NCBI RefSeq assembly: GCF_008831035.1
Contig: NZ_WAJR01000015.1
Location: forward strand, 1-52,751
Length of the DNA: 52,751 bases
Source: Ellagibacter isourolithinifaciens
GTDB taxonomy: Bacteria > Actinomycetota > Coriobacteriia > Coriobacteriales > Eggerthellaceae
Reading direction: 5' to 3'
Notes under the pieces: generated by a model
The model's database searches: none
Told to the model about the DNA's origin: nothing
The model's input: only the letters and a program-made list of their open reading frames with translations
Part shown: one piece after another, positions 19,858-29,308 of the stretch
How positions within the stretch are numbered: the stretch's first letter is position 1
How the letters are laid out: each line of letters starts with the position of its first letter
Program-made: the position numbers and the translations under genes

Positions 19858-21429
19858 TTACACCGAAGGCGAAAACTGGGTCTTGAACGCCTCGATAGCG
19901 GCATTCAGCTCGGTCTTGGTCTCGTCGGTGAACTTCTTCTCGGTCTTGACGCTCTCAACGATGGCAGGCTTAGACGCATGCAGGTACTCGATGAGCTCGC
20001 CACGGAAGCGAACAACATCGGCAACCGGGATATCGTCGAGATAGCCGTTACCGCCAGCATAGATGGCGATAGCCTGATCGTAGAAGGGCATCGGGACGTA
20101 ACGACCCTGCTTCAGAAGCTCGGTCATGTGAGCGCCGCGGTTCAGCTGATCCTGGGTCGCCTTGTCGAGGTCGCTGCCGAACTGCGTGAATGCCTGCAGC
20201 TCGCGGTAAGCGGCCAAGTCGAGGCGCAGGGTGCCTGCGACGGACTTCATAGCCTTGGTCTGAGCGGAGCCGCCAACGCGGGAAACCGAGATACCAACGT
20301 TGACTGCCGGTCGCTGGCCCTGGAAGAACAGGTCCGTGGACAGGAAGATCTGACCGTCGGTAATGGAAATCACGTTGGTCGGAATGTAAGCGGAGACGTC
20401 GCCAGCCTGGGTCTCGATGATCGGCAGAGCCGTCATGGAGCCGCAGCCGTACTCGTCGGACATCTTGACTGCACGCTCGAGCAGGCGAGAATGCAGGTAG
20501 AAGATGTCGCCAGGATATGCTTCGCGTCCCGGCGGGCGACGGAGGGTCAGCGACATCTGTCGGTAGGCCACCGCCTGCTTGGACAAGTCATCGTAGATGA
20601 TGAGCACATGACGTCCCGGGTTCTCCGGGCCTGCGGGCTTGCCGTCTTCGCCGTTGTAGACGAAGTACTCGCCCATTGCAGCACCGGCCATAGGCGCGAT
20701 GTACTGCAGCGGAGCGGAATCGGCAGCCGTTGCGGACACGATGATCGTGTATTTCATGGCGTCGTAGCGCTCGAGGGTCTCCATAACGCCAGCAACCGTG
20801 GAAGCCTTCTGACCGATCGCAACATAGATGCAGATCATGTCTTCGTCTTTTTGGTTGATGATGGCGTCGATGGCGATAGCAGTCTTACCGGTCTGGCGGT
20901 CGCCAATGATAAGTTCGCGCTGGCCACGTCCGATAGGAATCATGGAGTCGATAGCCATGATACCGGTCTGCATCGGCTCGTGAACAGGCTTGCGGCTGAT
21001 AACGCCAGGAGCCTTGAACTCAACCGGGCGGGTGCCTTCGGCCTCGATCTCGCCCTTGCCGTCGATCGGCATGCCGAGCGGGTTCACGACGCGGCCGAGC
21101 AGGCCTTTGCCGGACGGAACCTCCATGATGCGGCCCGTGGTACGGACCTGATCATTTTCCTTGATTGCGGTGACGTCACCGAGAAGAACGGCGCCGACCT
21201 CATCCTCTTCGAGGTTCTGGGCCAAGCCGAACACGGTCTTACCGTTGGATCCGACGAACTCGAGAAGCTCGCCAGCCATCGCGTTCTTCAGACCGTCAAC
21301 ACGAGCGATGCCGTCGCCGACCTGGATGACGGTACCGACCTCGCGGGAATCAACGCTCACTTCAAGGGAGGCCAACTGCTTACGCAGCGCTTCGTCAATG
21401 GACTGTGCGGTAATTTCAGTCACTAGCAT
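19858..21429 (-). CDS. atpA: ATP synthase F1 subunit alpha
   Basis: 523 residues. Non-catalytic nucleotide-binding subunit that alternates with beta. Walker [19 protein letters not shown] near 170, and the signature [17 protein letters not shown] near 365. Start ATG 21429 overlaps the end of atpH by 7 bp. Standard position and length. Confidence 0.98.
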   Translation of the reverse strand: MLVTEITAQSIDEALRKQLASLEVSVDSREVGTVIQVGDGIARVDGLKNAMAGELLEFVGSNGKTVFGLAQNLEEDEVGAVLLGDVTAIKENDQVRTTGRIMEVPSGKGLLGRVVNPLGMPIDGKGEIEAEGTRPVEFKAPGVISRKPVHEPMQTGIMAIDSMIPIGRGQRELIIGDRQTGKTAIAIDAIINQKDEDMICIYVAIGQKASTVAGVMETLERYDAMKYTIIVSATAADSAPLQYIAPMAGAAMGEYFVYNGEDGKPAGPENPGRHVLIIYDDLSKQAVAYRQMSLTLRRPPGREAYPGDIFYLHSRLLERAVKMSDEYGCGSMTALPIIETQAGDVSAYIPTNVISITDGQIFLSTDLFFQGQRPAVNVGISVSRVGGSAQTKAMKSVAGTLRLDLAAYRELQAFTQFGSDLDKATQDQLNRGAHMTELLKQGRYVPMPFYDQAIAIYAGGNGYLDDIPVADVVRFRGELIEYLHASKPAIVESVKTEKKFTDETKTELNAAIEAFKTQFSPSV

Positions 21430-22001
21430 TCACCTCCATCTGTTTTCTTCTTCAGCACGATGCGCGCATTGTTGAGCTGGCTAGCCACGCTCGCGTCGAT
21501 GCGCTTGTCGCCCGCGCTCATGATGATGCCGCCCAAAATGGACTTGTCGATGCGCTCGCGAAGAACGACCTTCATGCCCAGCTCGGATTCGGCTTTTTGC
21601 TTGATGATGTCGCGCAGATGGTCATCGAGCTCAACAACCGTAGTCACATCGAGGATGCACAGGTTGAGCTTGGTTTCCACCTGGTTTTCGTAGCTTGCAC
21701 GGACCTGCGGGAGCAACTTGATCTCACCGCGCTCGGCCATGACGGCCAGAACCTCGGTGAAAGCAGGGTTGCACTGCGCAAAAGCCGCACGTGCAATCTG
21801 GGCCCTCTGTTCGGGCGTGTACGCCGCGTCTTCCAGGGCGCCTGAAAGATCGACATTCGTCCGCATCACGGAGACGATCTTCTCCGCCTGTTCGCGCACT
21901 TCGAGAACAGCGTCTTGGCCGCCGGAAGTGTTCGCGGCATCGAGGAGTACCGATGCGTACGCGGCGATCTTCTCTTTGGTGATGAGGCGGTTATTAGGCA
22001 T
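21423..22001 (-). CDS. atpH: ATP synthase F1 subunit delta
   Basis: 192 residues. Delta joins the peripheral stalk to the top of F1. The C-terminal signature is seen in [21 protein letters not shown] and the ending [12 protein letters not shown]. It overlaps atpF by 8 bp and atpA by 7 bp. Confidence 0.95.
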   Translation of the reverse strand: MPNNRLITKEKIAAYASVLLDAANTSGGQDAVLEVREQAEKIVSVMRTNVDLSGALEDAAYTPEQRAQIARAAFAQCNPAFTEVLAVMAERGEIKLLPQVRASYENQVETKLNLCILDVTTVVELDDHLRDIIKQKAESELGMKVVLRERIDKSILGGIIMSAGDKRIDASVASQLNNARIVLKKKTDGGEC

Positions 22002-22605
22002 TGAAACTGCCCGCCTCGGTCACGTAATGCTCGATGATCTTGCGGTGCTCATCGTCGTTCAGGTCGTGGCCGACAAGGCGAGAAGCCACGTCGACGGACA
22101 GATCGGCGATAGAACCCTGCAGCTCGGCGACAGCGGCCTTCTTCTCGGCCTCGATCGCTCCGCGAGCCTTTTCGATCATCTGGGCAGACTCAGCCTGGGC
22201 CTTGTTGGTGATGTCGGCCTTGACAGCCTCGCCCGTAGCCTTCGCATCCGCGATGATCTTCGCGGACTGAGCCTTAGCTTCCTCGAGCTGGCGCTTGTAC
22301 TCGGCAAGCGTGCGCTCGGCTTCTGCCTGGGCTTCCTCAGACTTCTTAAGGGCTTCCTTGATGGCGCTCTCGCGCTTCGTGATGATGTTGTCAACCACGG
22401 GCCAACCGAACTTGGCCAGCACGATGAGAATGATGATGAAGGCAACGAGCATCGGAATGAACTCATTCATATCGGGAATGAGCACCGCGATGCCTTCTTT
22501 CTCCTCAGAGGCGAACGCGAGGGTGGGGAAAGCACATGCAAGGCTTGCTGCAGATGCAGCTGCGACACCGGCCTTTGCCAACTTCGTCTTCAGTTTTGCT
22601 TTCAC
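21994..22605 (-). CDS. atpF: ATP synthase Fo subunit b
   Basis: 203 residues, longer than the usual 160-170. The extra part is an N-terminal signal-like segment: basic MKAKLKTKLAK, a hydrophobic stretch to about residue 30, and AFA before SEEKEG, a plausible signal-peptidase site. Then comes the single membrane helix (MLVAFIIILIVLAKFGWPVV) and a long charged coiled coil typical of the peripheral stalk. Similar extended b subunits occur in other Actinomycetota. Confidence 0.94.
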   Translation of the reverse strand: MKAKLKTKLAKAGVAAASAASLACAFPTLAFASEEKEGIAVLIPDMNEFIPMLVAFIIILIVLAKFGWPVVDNIITKRESAIKEALKKSEEAQAEAERTLAEYKRQLEEAKAQSAKIIADAKATGEAVKADITNKAQAESAQMIEKARGAIEAEKKAAVAELQGSIADLSVDVASRLVGHDLNDDEHRKIIEHYVTEAGSFNA

Positions 22606-22653
22606 TCATCCACCTTCTCTCTCAGCGTGTATTTCTAAAACGATACAGCCGAT

Positions 22654-22872
22654 TTAGAAGATGAAGGTAAGAACGAAGCCGATAAGGGCGAGTGCCTCAG
22701 CCAGAGCGCCGAAGATAAGCGCGTTGGTGAAGAGCTTGCCGGCGAGCTCGGGCTGGCGAGCAGAGCCAACGCACAGGCCATAGCCGCAAAGACCAAGACC
22801 GATGCCTGGGCCGATGGTGCCGAGGCCGTAGCCGACAACCTTCAGGGCTGCGATAACGAGAGTAGCTTCCAC
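22654..22872 (-). CDS. atpE: ATP synthase Fo subunit c
   Basis: 72 residues from GTG 22872, which follows AAGGAGGAAAA; a longer frame upstream is not supported. Two helices with the polar loop SARQPELAGK. The ion-binding Glu lies in ALAEALALIGFV. The residues used for sodium binding in known Na+ c-rings (a Gln in helix 1, Ser/Thr after the Glu) are absent, so the ring is probably proton-specific (inference). Confidence 0.95.
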   Translation of the reverse strand: MEATLVIAALKVVGYGLGTIGPGIGLGLCGYGLCVGSARQPELAGKLFTNALIFGALAEALALIGFVLTFIF

Positions 22873-23007
22873 TTTTCCTCCTTTTTTCGTTTCTGAGCCT
22901 TTTCTCAAAAACTGCTTTACTTATGTCTCTCGGCGTTTCTAACGGAAACGTCGTTGAAACCGAATTGGTGCGCCTTTCGGCGCGATGCGGGCGCGGCCCG
23001 CGCGGTT

Positions 23008-23811
23008 CTAGTGCTCGCTCTGAGCGAGGCCCACGTACACGGCCGTCAGCACGGAGAACACGTATGCCTGCAGGAAGGCAACGAGGCATTCGAGCGCGTA
23101 CATGGCGACGAGGAACACGGCCCATGCAATCGCGGCGACGCCTGCGGGATTGGCGAACGAGATCAGATCGAGGATGAAGAACTGGGTCATGATCGCGAAG
23201 ATGCCAAGGATCATGTGGCCGGCGAACATGTTGCCGTAAAGTCGAACGGCAAGGGTAAGCAGGCGGATGACCAGGGAGAAGAACTCGAAGAACCAGATAA
23301 TCGGAACCATCGGCTTAGGAAGGCCCGACGGAGCGATGGACTTGATGTAGCCCCAGCCGCCCTTGGCCTTGATGCCGTAGAAGTTGAAGTACAGGAAAGA
23401 GAGCAATGCAAGTGCGAACGTGACGGACAGGGTGCCGGTCGGCGTCTTCGCGCCCGGGATAAGGCCGATCACGTTGGAGATGAGGATGAAGAAAAACATG
23501 GTCGCGATGAACGGGATGTGCTTCTTGTAGCCATGGCCGATAGCGCCCTCACCCATGTTGCGGCGAACTGCGTCGTAACCCCACTCCACAAGGCCCGCGA
23601 ACTTGCCCTCGGGGACGACCTTGATCTTGCGCACGCCCACGAGCACGCCCACGAGCACGATCGCGCAGATGATGATCATCCAAAAGGTGTACTGGGTGAT
23701 TCCGACGCCATTGCCGAAATCGAAGACGAGCGTCGAGTTGAACGACTCGCTGAGCTCCTCAATAGGAGCGGAGATATCGTTCAGGGGATTGCCCGTTAGT
23801 TCAAAAGCCAT
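23008..23811 (-). CDS. atpB: ATP synthase Fo subunit a
   Basis: 267 residues with about five to six membrane segments. Forms the ion half-channels beside the c-ring. The essential arginine is in LTLAVRLYGNMFAGHMI near residue 205-220. N-terminus short and acidic. Separated from atpE by about 135 bp, the widest gap within the operon. Confidence 0.96.
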   Translation of the reverse strand: MAFELTGNPLNDISAPIEELSESFNSTLVFDFGNGVGITQYTFWMIIICAIVLVGVLVGVRKIKVVPEGKFAGLVEWGYDAVRRNMGEGAIGHGYKKHIPFIATMFFFILISNVIGLIPGAKTPTGTLSVTFALALLSFLYFNFYGIKAKGGWGYIKSIAPSGLPKPMVPIIWFFEFFSLVIRLLTLAVRLYGNMFAGHMILGIFAIMTQFFILDLISFANPAGVAAIAWAVFLVAMYALECLVAFLQAYVFSVLTAVYVGLAQSEH

Positions 23812-23832
23812 GTACCTCTCCTTTTTCCTTCT

Positions 23833-24114
23833 CTATCGACGCTTCGACAAAAACACGCCGAAGACAATAACCCCGACCACGAATGCGACAAGTTCCGCAA
23901 CCGCATACGCGAGCGCGACGTCAGGCGCAACGAGCTTGCACACGACCATACCCGCGACGAGGATGACAAACGACGCGGCAATGGTCAAAAGGAAAGAGCC
24001 GAGAAGATTCAAAGACTTGGTCGGATCGACCGCGCGGATTTTCTTGATAGCCACGTTGAACGGGATGACGCTCACCAGTCCAACGAGCACCGCGACGATG
24101 ATTGCTACTACCAT
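23833..24114 (-). CDS. AtpI-like small membrane protein at the head of the atp operon
   Basis: 93 residues from ATG 24114 (GAAAGAAGGAC upstream). Three or four hydrophobic segments fill most of the chain and it ends in LSKRR. Position directly before atpB and the size match AtpI (ATP synthase subunit I), a protein that helps assemble the c-ring or import Mg2+. Sequence alone is too plain to prove the family, so no symbol is given. Confidence 0.7.
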   Translation of the reverse strand: MVVAIIVAVLVGLVSVIPFNVAIKKIRAVDPTKSLNLLGSFLLTIAASFVILVAGMVVCKLVAPDVALAYAVAELVAFVVGVIVFGVFLSKRR

Positions 24115-24168
24115 GTCCTTCTTTCCTTGACCCTCTGCGCGCACTGCGCCCTTCTTAAAGCCTTCCGT

Positions 24169-24197
24169 ATAATAGCCGAATGTGAAGGAGTCGCGAA
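24169..24197 (-). promoter_or_regulatory. Candidate promoter of the atp operon
   Basis: Minus-strand TATTAT at 24169-24174 with TTCGCG 17 bp upstream (24192-24197). The -10 is good, the -35 weak. It would start transcription about 45-50 bp before the AtpI-like gene. Confidence 0.45.
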
Positions 24198-24227
24198 GGC
24201 GCCGTAGGAAACACGTCCTTTTTTCGG

Positions 24228-24274
24228 GTGAGCGGTCATTTGCGCGCGCTTGGCCGAAAAGAGGGACCGCTCAC
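24228..24274. repeat. 10-bp inverted repeat between the deaminase and atp operon
   Basis: GTGAGCGGTC (24228-24237) and GACCGCTCAC (24265-24274) are perfect complements around a 27-nt loop. It lies just after the dCMP deaminase stop on the minus strand. Neither strand has a T-run after it, so a terminator role is uncertain. Confidence 0.5.
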
Positions 24275-24331
24275 TCTTGTGCCGCCTTGCCGAGACGCTT
24301 CGTGTGACTCGTATTTTGCGAGGTCAGTCCT

Positions 24332-24796
24332 TTACTTGTTCGCCGGCTCGAACACCCTAAGCTTGATTCCTGCCTCTTCGAGCATCGACATGGCGAGCTC
24401 GTCGGGATAGGGATTTTGGTAGATGATCTCCTCGATATCGGCGTTGATGATCATCTTCGCGCACACGACGCAGGGCTGGGTGTTGATGTAGATCGAGGCG
24501 CCCGCGATGTTGATTCCGTAGCGCGCTGCCTGGATGATAGCGTTCTGCTCGGCATGGAGTCCGCGGCAGATCTCATGGCGCTGCCCCGAGGGAACGCCGA
24601 GCTGCTGGCGTAAGCATCCGGTCTCGGCACAGTGCGCAAGTCCCGCCGGCACGCCGTTGTACCCCGTCGCAAGGATGCGGCGCTCCTTCACGATGACGGC
24701 CCCCACCCCGCGCCGCATGCACGTCGTGCGCGTGGCGACCTGGTTGGCAAGCGTCATGAAGTATTCGTCCCAGCTGGGTCTCTTATCTTGAGTCAT
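24332..24796 (-). CDS. dCMP deaminase (ComEB-type)
   Basis: 154 residues from ATG 24796. Deaminates dCMP to dUMP for thymidylate synthesis. Zinc ligands are in [13 protein letters not shown] (His plus catalytic Glu) and PCVVCAKMI (two Cys); the N-terminal [19 protein letters not shown] is typical. The middle Cys-rich insert ([12 protein letters not shown]) is characteristic of bacterial dCMP deaminases and can hold a second zinc. Follows upp on the same strand. Confidence 0.93.
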   Translation of the reverse strand: MTQDKRPSWDEYFMTLANQVATRTTCMRRGVGAVIVKERRILATGYNGVPAGLAHCAETGCLRQQLGVPSGQRHEICRGLHAEQNAIIQAARYGINIAGASIYINTQPCVVCAKMIINADIEEIIYQNPYPDELAMSMLEEAGIKLRVFEPANK

Positions 24797-24861
24797 TGGA
24801 AATCTATCCCTCATATGGCGAGAGCGCGGCAACGCTCAGTCGCTCGGCAGTCCTGCTCGAC

Positions 24862-24927
24862 TTCCCTGTCCCCGACCGACGCTTCGCGCGTTCGGGGACG
24901 CGCCCGCTCGGGCGCATAGACAGGGAA
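24862..24927. repeat. Branched palindromic element between upp and dCMP deaminase
   Basis: Outer arms TTCCCTGTC (24862-24870) and GACAGGGAA (24919-24927) enclose two further hairpins, GTCCCCGA/TCGGGGAC (24868-24875, 24892-24899) and GCGCCC/GGGCGC (24900-24905, 24910-24915). The first inner arm shares GTC with the outer arm. Drawn as RNA or DNA this is a three-way-junction shape. It lies upstream of the deaminase start and could be a REP-like element or a leader structure. Confidence 0.55.
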
Positions 24928-24952
24928 ATAACAGTCCACAGGACTGTTATTT
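24926..24952 (-). terminator. Hairpin overlapping the upp stop codon
   Basis: Perfect 12-bp stem AAATAACAGTCC/GGACTGTTATTT (24926-24937 and 24941-24952) with a 3-nt loop. It includes the upp stop codon and on the minus strand ends in TTATTT, so it probably acts as a weak intrinsic terminator. Confidence 0.65.
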
Positions 24953-25585
24953 AGTTCCGAAGATGCGGTCGCCGGCGTCGCCGAGGCCGGGGACGATGTA
25001 GGCCGCGGAGTTCAGCCCCTCGTCAATGGCGCACGTGTAGATGTGCACGTTGTCGTCGGCGGCGAGGACGGCGTCGATGCCCTCCGGCGCGGCGACGAGG
25101 ACCATAAGCTTGATCTCGCCGGTGACGCCACGCGAGCGCAGATAGGTGACGGCCGAGATGATCGAACCGCCCGTCGCGAGCATCGGGTCGACCACAAGCA
25201 CCGTGCGGTTGGCGATATCCTCGGGCATCTTGTCATAGTAGGGAACCGGCTCGTGAGTCTCCTCGTTGCGGTACATGCCCAGATGTCCCACGCGCGCCGC
25301 GGGAATCAAGTCGAGCACGCCGTCAACCATACCGAGGCCCGCGCGGAGGATGGGCACCACCGCGAGTTTCTTGCCCGACACCTGCTTGCAGCGCGCCGTG
25401 CAGATGGGGGTTTCGACGTCCACGTCGGCCAGCGGCAGATCGCGCGTCGCCTCGTAGCCCTCGAACAGGGCAAGCTCGCGCACGAGCTCGCGGAATTGCT
25501 TGCAGGAAGTCGCCTTGTCGCGCAGGATGGAAAGCTTATGCTGCACCATAGGGTGATCGACGAGGGTGACGCGGCTGTTGTCCAT
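24947..25585 (-). CDS. upp: Uracil phosphoribosyltransferase
   Basis: 212 residues from ATG 25585 (AGAAGGAACC upstream). Salvages uracil to UMP using PRPP. The PRPP loop is [14 protein letters not shown] near residue 127-140, and the uracil-binding C-terminal part [17 protein letters not shown] is present. An upstream in-frame extension is not family-like and crosses a terminator hairpin. Part of a nucleotide/one-carbon cluster with the deaminase and glyA. Confidence 0.96.
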   Translation of the reverse strand: MDNSRVTLVDHPMVQHKLSILRDKATSCKQFRELVRELALFEGYEATRDLPLADVDVETPICTARCKQVSGKKLAVVPILRAGLGMVDGVLDLIPAARVGHLGMYRNEETHEPVPYYDKMPEDIANRTVLVVDPMLATGGSIISAVTYLRSRGVTGEIKLMVLVAAPEGIDAVLAADDNVHIYTCAIDEGLNSAAYIVPGLGDAGDRIFGTK

Positions 25586-25617
25586 GGTTCCTTCTTTCGG
25601 CCGAAGTTCGCTTCCAT

Positions 25618-25651
25618 AAAGAAAAGGGCCCGCGGTAAGCCGCGAGCCCTT
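25618..25651 (-). terminator. Intrinsic-terminator hairpin just upstream of upp
   Basis: AAGGGCCCGCGG and CCGCGAGCCCTT pair around TAAG (about 25624-25651) with one mismatch, and the minus strand continues CCCTTTTCTTTA. It sits about 40 bp before the upp ATG, far from the end of glyA (about 200 bp). It may be an attenuator in the upp leader instead of the glyA terminator. Confidence 0.7.
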
Positions 25652-25847
25652 CACCGTTTCATGCGATTCTACCAGCATTGGGTTGCCACGTGAGCCACAA
25701 CCGATGTTTGCACAGGACAAGAATTCAAGAAAGCACCATCTCCCCCGCCCGCTTCGAAGGATCGAATCGCACATTCGCAATCATCCCCGCAACAGGGTCG
25801 AGAACTCATCGACCTGACGCACCGTAGCGCCCACCTGGCAAAAATCT

Positions 25848-27104
25848 CTAGTACTCCAAACCCGGGTAGAGCGGATGGGCCTCGAGCATCGCGTCGACCT
25901 TCTTCTTGATGTCGGCGAGCTTTGCGTCATCATCGGCGTTGAACACGGTGCCGGCAATGCACAGGCCGACCTCGTAGAAGTCGTCCTTTGTGAAGCCGCG
26001 CGTGGTGGCCGCAGCGGACCCGACGCGAATGCCGCTCGCCACGAAGGGGCTGCGCTGCTCGTTGGGGATGGTGTTCTTGTTCACCGTAAGGCCAACGCGC
26101 TCGAGCAGCTTCTCGGCGTCCTTGCCGGTGACGTCGGCGGGCGTGAGGTCCACGAGGCACAGGTGGTTGTCCGTGCCGCCCGACACCAGGCGCAGGCCGC
26201 CGTCGGTCATTCCCTGGCCGAGCGCCTTCGCGTTCTCGACGACATGGTCGATGTAGGTTTTGAACTCAGGCTTGAGCGCCTCACCGAACGCGACCGCCTT
26301 GCCGGCGATGACGTGCATGAGCGGGCCGCCCTGCGAGCCGGGGAACACCGCGGAGTTGATCTTCTTGAAGAGCTCCTCGGAGTTCGTCAGGATGAAGCCG
26401 CCGCGTGGGCCGCGCAGCGTCTTGTGGCTGGTCGACGTCGTGATGTCGGCATACGGCACGGGGCTGGGGTGCGCACCCGTGGCGACGAGGCCGGCGATGT
26501 GGGCCATGTCCACCATAAGGTAGGCGCCCACCTCATGCGCGATCTCGGCCATGCGCGGGAAGTCGATCGTGCGGGGATAGGCGGAAGCGCCGCCGACGAT
26601 GACCTTCGGGCGAACCTCCTTCGCCTTTTCGAGAAGCGCGTCGTAGTCGATGACCTCGGTCTCGGGATCGACGCCGTAGGATTCCGCATGGTAGAGCTTG
26701 CCCGAAAAGTTCGCCGGGCTGCCGTGGGTAAGATGGCCGCCGTTGTCGAGGCCCATGCCCAAAATGGTGTCACCGGGCTTGATCAGCGCGAAGTACGCCG
26801 CCAGGTTCGCGTTCGCGCCGGAATGGGGCTGAACGTTCGCGAACTGCGCGCCGTAGAGTTTGCAGGCGCGATTGCGCGCGAGATCCTCCACGATGTCGAC
26901 CTTCTCACAGCCGCCGTAGTAGCGCTTGCCGGGATAACCTTCCGCATACTTGTTGGTGAGCACGCTGCCCATGGCCTCCATGACAGCCGGGCTAGTGAAG
27001 TTCTCCGAAGCGATGAGTTCGACACTCGTGCGCTGACGTCCCAGCTCAGCGCGAAGAACGTCGGCGACCTCGGGATCGCTTTCACTTACATATTGCAACG
27101 TCAT
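25848..27104 (-). CDS. glyA: Serine hydroxymethyltransferase
   Basis: 418 residues from ATG 27104 (AAGGGGCGAATTAT upstream). PLP enzyme converting serine and tetrahydrofolate to glycine and methylene-tetrahydrofolate. PLP-lysine motif [15 protein letters not shown] near residue 225; N-terminal [19 protein letters not shown] and YYGGCEKVD are typical. Supplies one-carbon units for thymidylate synthesis alongside the dCMP deaminase. Confidence 0.97.
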   Translation of the reverse strand: MTLQYVSESDPEVADVLRAELGRQRTSVELIASENFTSPAVMEAMGSVLTNKYAEGYPGKRYYGGCEKVDIVEDLARNRACKLYGAQFANVQPHSGANANLAAYFALIKPGDTILGMGLDNGGHLTHGSPANFSGKLYHAESYGVDPETEVIDYDALLEKAKEVRPKVIVGGASAYPRTIDFPRMAEIAHEVGAYLMVDMAHIAGLVATGAHPSPVPYADITTSTSHKTLRGPRGGFILTNSEELFKKINSAVFPGSQGGPLMHVIAGKAVAFGEALKPEFKTYIDHVVENAKALGQGMTDGGLRLVSGGTDNHLCLVDLTPADVTGKDAEKLLERVGLTVNKNTIPNEQRSPFVASGIRVGSAAATTRGFTKDDFYEVGLCIAGTVFNADDDAKLADIKKKVDAMLEAHPLYPGLEY

Positions 27105-27239
27105 ATAATTCGCCCCTTCCAGAGCCCGAAAAAAGTATGCGCCCACTCTAGCACAATGAGCAGGCGCAATTGTTACAACTTGGTTAGGGGAAGCTTGCGT
27201 TGGTCAAGGGAAATTTGACTCGGCTGGGAAGCGCGACCG

Positions 27240-27686
27240 CTACGCCGAGGGCGTCTCGAGCGCCATAATCTTCTCGACGCGGCCCGCGTGGCGGCCGCCG
27301 CCGAAATCGGTGGACAGGAACACGTCGAGGATGCGCTTGTTTTCCTCCACGTCGACGAAGCGACCCGACAGCGTCACGATGTTGGCGTCGTTGTGCTCGC
27401 GGCACAGCTCGGCGAACTGGGTGTTGATGGCGTTCACCGCGCGGATGCCGTTGATCTTGTTGGCGGCGACGGCCATGCCGATTCCCGTGCCGCACACGAG
27501 AACGCCGTACGTCGCCACGCCGCCTGCCACCTCGTGGGCGACCTTGGCGGCGAAGTCGGGGTAATCGACTCGGTCGTCGGAGTCGGGGCCCAGGTCGTGC
27601 ACCTCGTAGCCCTTCTCTTCAAGATAGGCAGCCAAAAGTTGCTTCTGCTCGAAACCCGCGTGATCGCTTGCGATGCTGATAATCAT
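27240..27686 (-). CDS. rpiB: Ribose-5-phosphate isomerase B
   Basis: 148 residues from ATG 27686. Interconverts ribose 5-phosphate and ribulose 5-phosphate. Signatures: IASDHAGFEQKQLL at the start, the anion-binding loop VCGTGIGMAVAANK near residue 69-82, and GGGRHAGRVEKI near the C-terminus. It follows glpK by 14 bp and precedes glyA. Confidence 0.95.
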   Translation of the reverse strand: MIISIASDHAGFEQKQLLAAYLEEKGYEVHDLGPDSDDRVDYPDFAAKVAHEVAGGVATYGVLVCGTGIGMAVAANKINGIRAVNAINTQFAELCREHNDANIVTLSGRFVDVEENKRILDVFLSTDFGGGRHAGRVEKIMALETPSA

Positions 27687-27700
27687 GTTCCTACTCTCCC

Positions 27701-29215
27701 TTATGTCGTGAACTTGTCCTGTTTCGTCTTCGTATGCCCCACCGCGCGCCGCCATCCTTCCAAAAGCTCGGCGTGGCGCGTGTGGTCCATCTGCGGCTCG
27801 TAGATGTCGTCGGTCGCGCGCAACCCGCGCAGCTGGTCGGTGCTCTCCCAAAAGCCCGTCGACAAACCGGCCAGATACGCGGCGCCGGCGGCAGTGGTCT
27901 CCGCGTTCTGCGGACGATGAAGCGACGTGCGAAGCATATCGCATTGGAACTGCATGAGGAAGTCGTTTTTCGACGCGCCGCCGTCGACGTTGAGCTCGGA
28001 GAGCTTCACGCCCGAGTCGGCCTCCATCGCTACCACCAGGTCATGCACCTGGTAAGCGAGCGATTCGAGCGCCGCGCGGACGAAATGGGCGCGGGTCGAG
28101 CCGCGCGTGAGGCCGACGACCGTGCCGCGCGCCTCGGCGTCCCAATAGGGGGCGCCGAGGCCGGTGAAGGCGGGCACGATGTAGACGCCCTCCGTGCTAT
28201 CGACGCTGCGGGCGATCTCGCAGGTGTCGGCCACGTCATCGATAAGGCCCATCTCGTCGCGCAGCCACTGCAGAAGAGCACCCGCCATAAACACGCTTCC
28301 CTCGAGCGCATATTCAGGACCCTTTGCATCAGGCGCACTCGCGGCAACGGTAGTGACCAGACCATTTTTCGACTCGCACGCCTCGTGTCCCGTGTTCATC
28401 AGAAGGAAGCAGCCCGTGCCGTAGGTGTTTTTCGCCTGGCCGGGCGAAAAACAGCACTGCCCGAACAGCGCCGCCTGCTGGTCACCCGCAATACCGCGGA
28501 TGGGCACGCCGGGGAAGACGGCGGGATTTCTCGTCACGCCGAAGTCGCCCGACGAGGGGCGTACCTCGGGAAGCATCGAAGCGGGGATGTCGAACAGGTC
28601 AAGCAGCCACGGGTCCCATTTCATGTCGTGGATGTTGAAGAGCATGGTGCGGCTCGCGTTGGTGACGTCGGTGGCGTGCACCTCGCCCTGCGTGAGCGCC
28701 CATAAAAGCCACGAGTCGACCGTGCCGAACGCGAGCTTTCCCTGGAGCGCATCCTCGCGAGCGCCGGGGACGTTGTCGAGGATCCAGCGGATCTTGCTGG
28801 CAGAGAAGTACGCATCGGGCACAAGGCCCGTGCGACGCGTGACCTCCGCAGCGATTTCCGGGACCCCGCACAGCTCCTCGACGAGAGGCGCCGTTCGGCG
28901 GCACTGCCACACGATGGCATTCGCTACCGGCTGCCCGGTCTCGCGGTTCCACACGACCGTGGTCTCGCGCTGGTTGGTGATGCCGATGGAGTCGATGTCA
29001 CGAGGTCCCAAATCGTTCGATACCAAAAGTTCCGTCAGCGCCCCGAGCTGCGACGAGAGGATATCGCGCGGATCGTGCTCGACCCAGCCCGGCTTGGGGA
29101 AAATCTGCGGGAAGGGGTTTTGCACCACGTCCGCGACGCGCCCCTCGCGGTCGATGAGCATCGCCCGGGAAGACGTAGTCCCCTGGTCAAGCGCGACAAC
29201 GTAGGTTTTCGACAT
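27701..29215 (-). CDS. glpK: Glycerol kinase
   Basis: 504 residues, standard. Phosphorylates glycerol to glycerol 3-phosphate. FGGY-family features: ALDQGTTSSRAMLID at the start, NQRETTVVWNRETG near 80, PAFTGLGAPYWDAEARG near 300 and DGGASKNDFLMQFQ near 405. Next upstream is a monoacylglycerol-lipase-like hydrolase, which could feed it glycerol (inference). No GlpF transporter nearby. Confidence 0.97.
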   Translation of the reverse strand: MSKTYVVALDQGTTSSRAMLIDREGRVADVVQNPFPQIFPKPGWVEHDPRDILSSQLGALTELLVSNDLGPRDIDSIGITNQRETTVVWNRETGQPVANAIVWQCRRTAPLVEELCGVPEIAAEVTRRTGLVPDAYFSASKIRWILDNVPGAREDALQGKLAFGTVDSWLLWALTQGEVHATDVTNASRTMLFNIHDMKWDPWLLDLFDIPASMLPEVRPSSGDFGVTRNPAVFPGVPIRGIAGDQQAALFGQCCFSPGQAKNTYGTGCFLLMNTGHEACESKNGLVTTVAASAPDAKGPEYALEGSVFMAGALLQWLRDEMGLIDDVADTCEIARSVDSTEGVYIVPAFTGLGAPYWDAEARGTVVGLTRGSTRAHFVRAALESLAYQVHDLVVAMEADSGVKLSELNVDGGASKNDFLMQFQCDMLRTSLHRPQNAETTAAGAAYLAGLSTGFWESTDQLRGLRATDDIYEPQMDHTRHAELLEGWRRAVGHTKTKQDKFTT

Positions 29216-29237
29216 ACTTATCTCCTCGAAGGGATAT

Positions 29238-29277
29238 TTCCGGTGTTTCCAGCGCTTCCGGTGTTTCCAGCGCTTCC
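29238..29277. repeat. Two tandem 18-bp repeats upstream of glpK
   Basis: TTCCGGTGTTTCCAGCGC occurs twice in direct tandem (29238-29255, 29256-29273), followed by TTCC. It lies between glpK and the upstream hydrolase, close to the glpK ribosome site. The copies look identical, so it is recent or slippage-prone. Confidence 0.75.
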
Positions 29278-29308
29278 AATGCTGCCAGCCAACTGAGGAA
29301 ACGCGAAA

